Below, piece after piece: positions 1-5,735 of a DNA stretch of 8,081 nt (positions are counted from its first letter, which is position 1; each line of letters starts with the position of its first letter). The stretch is taken from the NCBI GenBank assembly GCA_020052215.1, contig JAGVPN010000263.1, positions 1 to 8,081 of the forward strand, in the 5' to 3' direction. Origin of the DNA: Syntrophobacterales bacterium. GTDB taxonomy: Bacteria > Desulfobacterota > Desulfobaccia > Desulfobaccales > 0-14-0-80-60-11. A program made the translations under genes and the position numbers. Under the pieces are notes generated by a model. The model did not search any database, was not told the DNA's origin, and saw nothing but the letters and a program-made list of their open reading frames with translations.

Positions 1-836
1 ACTACTGGAATAGCGGCATCTTTGTCTTTCGCCGGGATGTCTTGCTGGCAGCCTTTTCCCGTTATTTGCCGGACCTTTACCGGGAACTGGCCCGGCTGCA
101 GGTCAAGGAAAACCGGCCACCCCTGGCTGAAGTCTATCAAAAATGCCCCAGCATCTCTTTAGATCACGGCATCCTGGAGAAGGCCGAGAACGTGGCGGTG
201 GTGCCGGTTTCCATGGGCTGGAACGATGTGGGGACCTGGGAAGCCCTGCACGAACTCTTCCCCCGGGATGAGCGGGCTAACGTGCTCCTGGGCCGGGTGT
301 TGGACCAGGGTAGCCAGGGCTGCATCTTGTTTGCCCAAAACCGTCTGGTGGCCACCATCGGTTTAGAACGGATTATCGTGGTGGATACCCCGGATGCCAC
401 TCTGATCTGCCACCGGGACCAGGCCCAGGAGGTCAAAGACCTGGTGACGGAGTTGCACCGGCAACAGCTGGTGGAGTCGGTGCAGCACACCACGGTGGAG
501 CGTCCCTGGGGCCGGTATACGGTCATGGACGAGGGGCCGAGTTTTAAGGTCAAACGGATCGTGGTGGACCCGGGCCAAAAGCTCAGTCTCCAGGTGCACC
601 AGCACCGGGCGGAACACTGGGTGGTGGTCACAGGCACCGCCCGGGTCACCATCGGCCAGGAGGTCAGGCTGGTGGGGAGCAACCAGAGCGTTTACATCCC
701 TCAGAAGACCCCGCACCGCCTGGAAAACCCCACGGTGGAGCCCATCCAGCTCATCGAGGTCCAGACTGGGGCCTACCTGGAAGAAGACGATATCCTGCGC
801 CTGGAGGACGATTACTGGCGCCCTGATAAGGTCTGA
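1..836 (+). CDS. manC: Mannose-1-phosphate guanylyltransferase / mannose-6-phosphate isomerase, C-terminal part (5' end cut by window)
   Basis: The bifunctional ManC/AlgA-type enzyme isomerises fructose-6-P to mannose-6-P and forms GDP-mannose from mannose-1-P and GTP, in the cytoplasm, for polysaccharide synthesis. The frame is open to the left edge (first full codon at 3), so 277 residues are visible and the N-terminal GTP-binding half is missing. The visible part begins YWNSGIF, a typical nucleotidyltransferase motif. It continues with SLDHGILEK and then GWNDVGTW near residues 72-79, which usually contact the sugar nucleotide. From about residue 164 (VERPWGRY) it becomes a type II phosphomannose isomerase cupin. 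The metal-site motif is QVHQHRAEHW at about 197-206, followed by VVTGTA, and a further His lies in KTPHRLEN. Family members are about 460-480 residues, so roughly 190 are off-window. The DHGILEK segment departs slightly from the commoner DYAVMEK. The stop codon touches the repeat that follows. The family call is firm; the symbol manC rather than algA/cpsB is a convention. Confidence 0.93.
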   Translation, partial: YWNSGIFVFRRDVLLAAFSRYLPDLYRELARLQVKENRPPLAEVYQKCPSISLDHGILEKAENVAVVPVSMGWNDVGTWEALHELFPRDERANVLLGRVLDQGSQGCILFAQNRLVATIGLERIIVVDTPDATLICHRDQAQEVKDLVTELHRQQLVESVQHTTVERPWGRYTVMDEGPSFKVKRIVVDPGQKLSLQVHQHRAEHWVVVTGTARVTIGQEVRLVGSNQSVYIPQKTPHRLENPTVEPIQLIEVQTGAYLEEDDILRLEDDYWRPDKV

Positions 837-937
837 TACCAAGTTGCGATCAAAGGGTTATTTTGGTAGCCGCAGGCTTTAGCCTGCGCCTGCACAGGCT
901 GGAAAGCCTGTGCTACCATTTGAGTGCGAAGTGGTAT
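836..937. repeat. REP/MITE-like element with two hairpins between convergent genes
   Basis: The element is nested. An imperfect outer inverted repeat (836-854 against 919-937, about 14 of 19 positions matching, both ends reading ATACCA inward) encloses a core bounded by TGGTAGC (864-870) and GCTACCA (912-918). Inside the core are two perfect hairpins: CGCAGGCT/AGCCTGCG (871-878 and 881-888, loop TT) and GCACAGGCT/AGCCTGTGC (892-900 and 905-913, loop GGAA). The two stems share the AGGCT/AGCCT core. This build resembles REP or miniature transposable repeats that occur between genes. Its place between two converging stop codons would also suit a bidirectional transcription terminator, although neither stem is followed by a strong T run. 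The left end overlaps the last base of the manC stop codon. Confidence 0.72.
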
Positions 938-960
938 TAAAGAGCGCCTGAGGAAGGCCA

Positions 961-2424
961 TCACCGGCCCCACCCGAACAGAACGATGCGGATGGTCTTG
1001 AGCAGAATGGCCAGGTCCAAAACCCAGCTGATATTCTTGATATAGTAGAGGTCATACTGAAGCTTTACCTTGGTTTCTTCCAGGGTGGCGGAATAAGAAT
1101 GATGTACCTGGGCCCAACCGGTTATCCCCGGTTTGACCAGGAGTCGATAACTATAGTAGGGGATACGCTCTCTATAGCCACAAACCACTTGGTATCCTTG
1201 CGGGTCAGTGGCCCGGCGTCTCTCCCGCAAATCCGGGACCAGCTGCTGGAACTCCCGGACAAACACGGCCCGTTCGGGCCGGGGACCGATAAAGGTCATC
1301 TCGCCTTTTAAGATGTTATAGGCTTGAGGCATTTCATCGAGGCGCCACTTGCGTAAAATTCGGCCCACCCGGGTAATACGCGGGTCACCGTGGCAGGCGA
1401 ACCGCGGTCCGGCGCTCTCGGCATCAGTGATCATGGTGCGGAATTTGATGATCTGGAAGGGCTTGCTATCTTTTCCCAGGCGTTCCTGGCGGAAAAAAAC
1501 CGGTCCACGGCTGTCCATTTTGATAGCCGCAGCAATGACGGCCCAAAGCGGCCAGGTAAGCGCTAATCCCAAAGCGGCCAATACCAGGTCCATGACTCGT
1601 TTCAGGTGGTGATAATATACCTTGGAACTGTTCAAGCTGTGAAGCAGGAGCCACACAGCGGAAATGTGCTCGGTGGGAATCTTTCCGGCTAAAAACTCAT
1701 AGAGGCTGGGCATGTCAATGACCTGGACCCCCCTAAACGAGAGGCGCACCAGGTTATTTAACAGCGTCGAAGATTTTTCATAGGTTATGGCCACCACCAC
1801 CATGCCTATCTTATATTGACCGATCATCTCCTCTAACTGATCGGTGTTTCCCAGGACCGAAACGCCATCGAGGCTGACGCCCATTTTTTCCGGATCGTCG
1901 TCCAGGAAGCCGGCGACCACCAAGCCACTATTTTCATACCGTTTGATGATTTTCTGGATTTCCCGCCCGGCGGCGCCGCCGCCAATTATCAAGACATTTC
2001 TTTGCAGGCGCAACGGCAAGGCAATGGCCGAAAAGGTGTAGCGCCAGAGCACTATGAGCCACACAAAGGCGACCCCCTGCCATTCCACAAAGCCGCGGCT
2101 AATCAAATGCCTCGCGGGTAAAGTGCACGTAATGACCACCACCAGGGTTCCTATGAGAGACGATAAAATTATCTGGCTGATATTTTCCCGCCGTCGGAAA
2201 TCCTGGTAATGATCATAAAGATTGGCTACGTAGAGCACAAAGACGTAGGTCAATCCCATCAGAGTGAGCGGCAAGACAAAAAGGTCTAAAAAGAACCAGG
2301 GTGATTCTATGGTCCTGCGGCTCAGGGCAAAACCGATGGGCACCGAAACCCCGAACATGACCACGTCTCCTGCCAATAACAGGAGGGGCCAGATGGAAAT
2401 GGATAAACCTAAGAATTTGAGCAT
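961..2424 (-). CDS. Undecaprenyl-phosphate sugar-1-phosphate transferase (WcaJ/PglC superfamily, exopolysaccharide initiation)
   Basis: This polyprenyl glycosylphosphotransferase moves a sugar-1-phosphate from a nucleotide sugar to undecaprenyl phosphate at the inner membrane, the first step of a polysaccharide repeat unit. The 487 residues fit the long WcaJ-like class. There are four hydrophobic segments (about 11-34, 44-68, 84-101, 116-136) and a Rossmann-type CoA-binding-like domain starting RNVLIIGGGAAG (142-153). A further hydrophobic stretch lies at 279-301, before the catalytic domain. Catalytic-domain motifs are FRQERLG (311-317), KFRTM (327-331), LDEMPQ with the expected Asp-Glu dyad (D363/E364), GPRPE (380-384), KPGITGWAQV (431-440) and YDLYYIKN (457-464). 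The ATG at 2424 is the only plausible start, because an in-frame stop lies about 25 nt upstream; the Shine-Dalgarno is weak. Between GPRPE and KPG there are about 46 residues, where I recall about 21 in relatives. The transferred sugar (glucose, galactose or another) cannot be told. Confidence 0.93.
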   Translation of the reverse strand: MLKFLGLSISIWPLLLLAGDVVMFGVSVPIGFALSRRTIESPWFFLDLFVLPLTLMGLTYVFVLYVANLYDHYQDFRRRENISQIILSSLIGTLVVVITCTLPARHLISRGFVEWQGVAFVWLIVLWRYTFSAIALPLRLQRNVLIIGGGAAGREIQKIIKRYENSGLVVAGFLDDDPEKMGVSLDGVSVLGNTDQLEEMIGQYKIGMVVVAITYEKSSTLLNNLVRLSFRGVQVIDMPSLYEFLAGKIPTEHISAVWLLLHSLNSSKVYYHHLKRVMDLVLAALGLALTWPLWAVIAAAIKMDSRGPVFFRQERLGKDSKPFQIIKFRTMITDAESAGPRFACHGDPRITRVGRILRKWRLDEMPQAYNILKGEMTFIGPRPERAVFVREFQQLVPDLRERRRATDPQGYQVVCGYRERIPYYSYRLLVKPGITGWAQVHHSYSATLEETKVKLQYDLYYIKNISWVLDLAILLKTIRIVLFGWGR

Positions 2425-2429
2425 TAGCT

Positions 2430-2502
2430 GACCCAGAGGGTTAACCGGTTAAGCGCAAGTGGAAAGAGGCGGGAGCTAAAGGCTATAAGGTTCCTCTGGG
2501 TC
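2430..2502 (-). promoter_or_regulatory. Possible structured 5' leader of the sugar transferase gene
   Basis: A perfect 10-bp inverted repeat, GACCCAGAGG at 2430-2439 and CCTCTGGGTC at 2493-2502, brackets 53 bases just upstream of the sugar transferase start. Inside the loop is a perfect 12-bp palindrome, TTAACCGGTTAA (2441-2452). In the leftward transcript the long stem would close 5 nt before the AUG, so its folding could hide or expose the start. No convincing Shine-Dalgarno is visible there. Both elements could equally be a protein-binding site in DNA. The function is inferred; the symmetry is seen directly. Confidence 0.35.
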
Positions 2503-2615
2503 TGAAGGTAATTACAAAAAAGAATCTAAAAACCATGTTTCATCAGCCGTTCTATCTCTTCCACGCAAACTTCTAGAAATGAACCGGCCCCAGTTGCCTG
2601 GACATAAAATTACCA

Positions 2616-2762
2616 TTAGACAGCTCTCTTTTGCAAGTAAATGCTCCGATATTCTTTAAGGCCCACGAAACCAAGTTTTTCCAGGCCCCAGTTCCGTAGG
2701 CAGCGGCGCCCCCGGCGAACCGAGATCAGCAACCGTATCCAAGGCAAGCCGATGCTCCGCAT
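2616..2762 (-). CDS. Possible small basic ORF, 48 residues, unrecognised
   Basis: A 48-codon frame begins MRSIGLPWIR and ends SIYLQKRAV. It is rich in Arg/Lys and has a hydrophobic N-terminal patch. The ATG at 2762 has no clear Shine-Dalgarno, and the open frame extends about ten codons further upstream without another start, which would fit a remnant of a longer gene. Its TAA overlaps the ATG of a second 34-codon frame (2512-2616), an arrangement seen in coupled genes but also easily produced by chance. I recognise no family. It could be noise, a decayed gene end, or a small protein encoded upstream of the sugar transferase. Confidence 0.13.
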   Translation of the reverse strand: MRSIGLPWIRLLISVRRGRRCLRNWGLEKLGFVGLKEYRSIYLQKRAV

Positions 2763-3065
2763 AAAATTTTCACGCTGGCAGGGGCAGCATCCTTATCTTG
2801 GCGCAGAACTATTATAATGTATATGCTGATTTAAGGGCATTATTTAAGATAATTGCCGGCCGGCTCTCCCCAAACCAGCCCCGCAGAAATGTTGAAATCT
2901 CCTGACCCCAAGGAGATTCGGGCTGAAGAAGAAGCGGTTTACGGCAGAGTAAGTCAGCGGGATTTTGCGGCATCTAGAGATCGACGCCCGGAAGGAACTT
3001 TTGGTAACAAAGTGGGGCGCGCGCCGCTGAGGCTATGGTCAACGGCAAGAGGTGAAACGGCAGGT

Positions 3066-3098
3066 CCCGGTGGCAGGGTCCTGGCCCCGGCCACCGGG
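3066..3098. terminator. GC-rich hairpin downstream of the transposase-like gene
   Basis: CCCGGTGGC (3066-3074) pairs perfectly with GCCACCGGG (3090-3098) across a 15-base loop. An overlapping alternative is CCCCGG/CCGGGG (3085-3090 and 3094-3099, 3-base loop). It lies about 50-85 bases past the stop of the leftward 581-codon gene, where a terminator would be expected, but no T run follows on either strand. A factor-dependent or purely structural role is possible. The hairpin is seen; the function is inferred. Confidence 0.3.
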
Positions 3099-3149
3099 GA
3101 TTGAACCAGCGGCAAGACTGACATCCAGTCCCGCCCCGGGCGCTTCAAA

Positions 3150-4895
3150 TCAGAGGGCGGCGACTTTGCCATCCTCGACCACGTATCCCAGGGTTTTGAG
3201 GATGGCGGCCTGCTGGTCATTGACTTCCTCGAGCACTCGTTTCAGTTTGCCTTCGGAGTCCTTGACATAAATGGCGGTCCGCAATTCCCGCAACTCCTCC
3301 ATGGCCTCGTTAGGGGTCATGATGATACCCGCAGCCGCCAGCCGCTGGCAGAGCAGGGTGAGGTAAGTGAGCGCCACTACGCAGACAAACAGGTGAACCC
3401 GGATTTTCGACTCGGTCCAGTGGTATAAAGGCAACAACGCTTTTTGGAAAAGACTGCGGTTATCTTTGCCGTTGCCGGAAGGCCGGTTGGCATTGGCGCT
3501 TTTGCCATCTCCCAACTCGGGTCCCAAGACGGCCCGGGTCACGCAGGTGTCATAAATCTCCTCCACGGCCCAATCCTCGCGATCGGTGATGAGGATATTT
3601 TTTCCGAAGTGGCGCACGACGTTGGCCATCTGGCGATGATCCAACTGGAATTCGAGGCGGAATTGGCCTTTTTCCTGAACAAAATTTAACTGGAAGAGGT
3701 CCGGACTGATTTTAAGGCGAAGGCATAGTTGCGCCAAGTGAGTCTTGGTGGATTCGACGACGTTTTCCTGCTTGGCTTCCTGGGCAAGGCGCGGCTGCAA
3801 CGCCAGTATCTCTTTGCGCACTCGTTGCACTTTCTTGCCCAGATCCTGGTAGCTCTTATGAAAGCTCTTGGGGTCAAAAGTGATGACAGCCCGCCGGGGG
3901 CGGTTCCAGAAGGTGGCGTGCGTTTCATAAAACAGGATCTTCTCATCTTCCTTGGCGACGGGAGAGAGCTGGGGCCCGCGTTTGCCCGGGAGGGGCCGGA
4001 AATCCTTTAAAGAGATTTCGGTCAACTCGGGGGCAAAGTCAGGGGCTTGAGAGACAATGAAATGCAGGCTGTCTTTGGCGTCGATTTGCGCAATAATGGG
4101 CCTGGCATCCATTTCTTGATTAACCAGCAAGGTAACGTCTTCGATGCCCACACCCAGGCTGGAGACTTTGCCCAGGAGATGTTCCAGGTGATCATAGAAG
4201 CTGGTGACGGGCACGCCGCCGGAAAAACTCTGGTAATAAAACGGAATCCCCTGGCTCCACTCGGTAATCAAGGCTAATCCGATCTTCTGCTGGGCCAAGT
4301 GTTCCGCCAGAAAATCCTGATCCGGCTGGGGCATACCGGCAAAGACCGACGGCTTGGGAGGAGCGGAGATATCTGCGGCTTCAATGATCAGTCGGTGTTT
4401 CTGATCCGGCAAGAGGGAATGGATCTTCTTAAAAAAGGCCGTATTGATTTTTCCCAGGTCTGAATCGCTGATCCGATCCCAGTGGTTCCAGAAATTTTGG
4501 GAGTTCAGGGATTCCAGCCTCAGGGGACGAATCCTTTGAATGTCCGTGGTTTCGTACCAGTTCGCCAGTTGCCTTTTACTGGTGGGGGCAATGGCCCGGT
4601 TCAGGGCGGCATAGAAGACCAGTTCTCCCAGCGAAGGCCCCCTTACCCGTTTTTTGGGAGGCAGGATCTCATTAATCATTCCGGCCAGGTCCACCGCCCG
4701 GTCAAGTTCGTTGAGGGCGAAAACCGACCCGAATTCTTTGGGGGAGAACCCGCCTTTTCCTAAAGCCGCCTCGACTTTATCGGCGGTGCCCAGGTACACC
4801 TGGTTAATAGTGGTGGGCTTGCCATAGACCCGCTGGGTTTCACGGATGTAGAAATATTCGTGACCTTTTTTCAGTTTTTTGTACAGATGCGCCAT
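3150..4895 (-). CDS. IS1634/IS4-family transposase-like protein with altered catalytic residues
   Basis: The 581-residue frame is intact and has the layout of IS1634-type transposases. The N-terminus (KKLKKGHEYFYIRETQRVYGKP) and VYLG are typical, as is LNSQNFWNHWDRI (130-142). An RNase H-like core follows, then a helical insert around 350-395, TDREDW (437-442) and a well kept YHWTESKIRVH block (491-501). From memory, relatives read roughly LLYDTTNF, VTLVFDKGNNS and YKVEDAF around the three catalytic acids. Here the equivalents appear to be LIIEAADI (169-176, Glu172 at the Asp position, though Asp175 is nearby) and VTLLVNQEMD (254-263, Asn259). The third site is replaced by a Gly/Asn/Lys-rich stretch at about 452-486. 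That suggests a protein that cannot transpose but is still held as an open frame. ATG 4895 follows a GGGTGG with short spacing. No element ends were found. Family membership is likely; loss of catalysis is inferred without an alignment. Confidence 0.8.
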   Translation of the reverse strand: MAHLYKKLKKGHEYFYIRETQRVYGKPTTINQVYLGTADKVEAALGKGGFSPKEFGSVFALNELDRAVDLAGMINEILPPKKRVRGPSLGELVFYAALNRAIAPTSKRQLANWYETTDIQRIRPLRLESLNSQNFWNHWDRISDSDLGKINTAFFKKIHSLLPDQKHRLIIEAADISAPPKPSVFAGMPQPDQDFLAEHLAQQKIGLALITEWSQGIPFYYQSFSGGVPVTSFYDHLEHLLGKVSSLGVGIEDVTLLVNQEMDARPIIAQIDAKDSLHFIVSQAPDFAPELTEISLKDFRPLPGKRGPQLSPVAKEDEKILFYETHATFWNRPRRAVITFDPKSFHKSYQDLGKKVQRVRKEILALQPRLAQEAKQENVVESTKTHLAQLCLRLKISPDLFQLNFVQEKGQFRLEFQLDHRQMANVVRHFGKNILITDREDWAVEEIYDTCVTRAVLGPELGDGKSANANRPSGNGKDNRSLFQKALLPLYHWTESKIRVHLFVCVVALTYLTLLCQRLAAAGIIMTPNEAMEELRELRTAIYVKDSEGKLKRVLEEVNDQQAAILKTLGYVVEDGKVAAL

Positions 4896-4930
4896 AATCC
4901 ACCCATTTCTTTAAAATATTAAGTTACCCT

Positions 4931-4950
4931 TTAAACTAACCTTAGTTTAA
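4931..4950. promoter_or_regulatory. Perfect 9+9 bp palindrome, candidate operator
   Basis: TTAAACTAA (4931-4939) and TTAGTTTAA (4942-4950) form a perfect inverted repeat around CC, 36-55 bases upstream of the transposase-like start. A dyad of 20 bases over the presumed -10 box is the classic form of a repressor site bound by a dimeric regulator. It is too AT-rich and too far from the RR stop codon to look like an intrinsic terminator. The regulator is unknown; the symmetry is certain. Confidence 0.45.
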
Positions 4951-4971
4951 CCATACCAAAATTACCTTCAA
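4944..4971 (-). promoter_or_regulatory. Likely promoter of the transposase-like gene
   Basis: On the minus strand a TTGAAG box (4966-4971) stands 16 bases before TAAACT (4944-4949). Each matches the sigma-70 consensus at four of six positions, in an AT-rich stretch that contrasts with the GC-rich genes on both sides. The start codon follows about 50 bases downstream. The -10 box lies inside the palindrome at 4931-4950. Other -10 candidates (for example TAATAT nearer the gene) are possible, so the exact promoter is uncertain. Confidence 0.35.
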
Positions 4972-4985
4972 AAAGAAAATGAGGT

Positions 4986-5019
4986 AAAGCACTCTTTTTT
5001 ATAGAGCAAAGTACTCTTT
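4986..5019. repeat. Two near-identical 12-mers spaced 22 bp
   Basis: AAAGCACTCTTT (4986-4997) and AAAGTACTCTTT (5008-5019) differ at one position and start exactly 22 bases apart, close to two helical turns. Each also has AAAG...CTTT dyad character. They sit between the response regulator stop and the transposase-like promoter, about 90-125 bases upstream of that gene's start. Spacing on one helix face suggests a pair of binding sites for an activator or repressor. It could also be a weak terminator-like structure after the regulator gene, since a T run follows the first copy on the plus strand. Confidence 0.35.
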
Positions 5020-5079
5020 ATCCCGCCTTTGGGGTTAGATTCACGGCTCTATGCAATTATAGGGGGACTACGGCAGGGT

Positions 5080-5733
5080 TTAGGGAGCGGCAGTGGCCGT
5101 ATAGCCTTTGCGGATGGCGTATCGCACCAGGTCGGTATTTTTCTTGAGGTCAAGTTTCTTCATAATTTTCGTGCGATGATTTTGAATGGTGCGGAAACTG
5201 AGAAACAGGATTCCTGCAATTTCTTTGCTCGATTTGCCCTCGGCGATCATTTTGATGATCTCGATTTCCCGAGGGGAGAGAGGATCGGACGGGTCGGCGT
5301 CGTACTGGCGCTGGCCCTGAACATAGAGGTTTACCAGGTCACTGGAAAGCAAGGGGGACACGTAGGCCATCCCTTGCCTGATCTTGTCGATGGCGTTGAG
5401 GAGTTCTTTGGGGGCGTCCTCCTTCAACAGATAGCCGTCAACTCCGGCCGACAGGGCATTATTCAGGTATTCTTTCTTTTTGTGCATGGTCAGAATCAGC
5501 ACCTTGACCCCGGGGTAGGCCTTCTTAATCTCCCGGGTGGCTTCTATCCCCGGGAGAGAAGGCATGGAGATATCGAGGATCACCATATCCACCGCCAGGC
5601 CATTGAGGAGTTCCAGCAGTTGGGGGCCGTCCCCCACCTCTCCCACGACTTGCAGTCCCGGTAAGGCTTCAATGATTTTCTTAATCCCCTCGCGCACCAG
5701 GACGTGATCTTCGGCCAAAACAATTTTATACAT
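5080..5733 (-). CDS. NarL/FixJ-family response regulator (REC + LuxR-type HTH)
   Basis: This cytoplasmic DNA-binding response regulator has 217 residues, the usual length for the family. The receiver domain (about 3-118) has the acidic pair E8/D9, the phospho-acceptor D54 in VILDISMP, T82 in LILTMH and K104 in YLLKED, so the phosphorylation site is complete. The C-terminal LuxR/GerE helix-turn-helix spans about 152-210 with LSPREIEIIKMIAEGKSSKEIA and the recognition-helix region FRTIQNHRTKIMKKL. The linker (120-150) is ordinary. The ATG at 5733 is 2 nt after the stop of the histidine kinase, with a weak GTGGGA ribosome site inside the kinase end, so the two are an operon and probably translationally coupled. 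The kinase next door is of the HisKA_3 class that normally pairs with this regulator type. The target genes are unknown; the tandem 12-mers just downstream are one place it could bind, but that is a guess. Confidence 0.95.
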   Translation of the reverse strand: MYKIVLAEDHVLVREGIKKIIEALPGLQVVGEVGDGPQLLELLNGLAVDMVILDISMPSLPGIEATREIKKAYPGVKVLILTMHKKKEYLNNALSAGVDGYLLKEDAPKELLNAIDKIRQGMAYVSPLLSSDLVNLYVQGQRQYDADPSDPLSPREIEIIKMIAEGKSSKEIAGILFLSFRTIQNHRTKIMKKLDLKKNTDLVRYAIRKGYTATAAP

Positions 5734-5735
5734 GC

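Larger units (their letters stand above)
2425..3149. other. Long gene-poor region upstream of the sugar transferase
   Basis: About 725 bases carry no confidently coding gene. From the left it holds the leader symmetry at 2430-2502 and then an AT-rich stretch around 2510-2540. Weak short reading frames follow on the minus strand between 2512 and 2762. These include a 34-residue frame (2512-2616) whose ATG overlaps the stop of a 48-residue frame, and a third frame ending near 2523 that reads VEEIERLMKHGF before its stop. A TATAAT-like hexamer near 2813 on the plus strand lacks a good -35 box. The GC-rich part from about 2850 has open frames on both strands but no recognisable protein, and ends in a hairpin at 3066-3098. 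It may include the non-coding flank of the neighbouring transposase-like gene or decayed gene remnants. Confidence 0.5.

Noticed and set aside
2808..2822. TATAAT-like promoter on the plus strand in the gene-poor region
   Set aside because: No acceptable -35 hexamer at 16-18 bases, and no supported plus-strand gene downstream.
2853..3104. 83-codon plus-strand open frame starting at TTG
   Set aside because: Alternative start without a ribosome site, composition dominated by Gly/Arg/Ala as expected of chance frames in GC-rich DNA, and no recognisable motif.
3090..3112. T-arm-like GGTTCAATCCC on the minus strand, hinting at a tRNA
   Set aside because: The five bases on each side do not pair into a T stem, and no anticodon arm or matching acceptor stem was found in the 80 bases upstream.
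4990..5024. Intrinsic terminator after the response regulator gene
   Set aside because: The possible stem is only about four base pairs and no T run follows in the leftward direction.
2850..5062. Shared ATAATTGC inward-facing at about 2851 and 5062 as possible element ends
   Set aside because: Only eight bases match before the sequences diverge, which is expected by chance over this span.
5029..5664. 211-codon plus-strand open frame antisense to the response regulator
   Set aside because: The opposite strand carries a complete REC-LuxR protein with all key residues; this frame has no recognisable motif.
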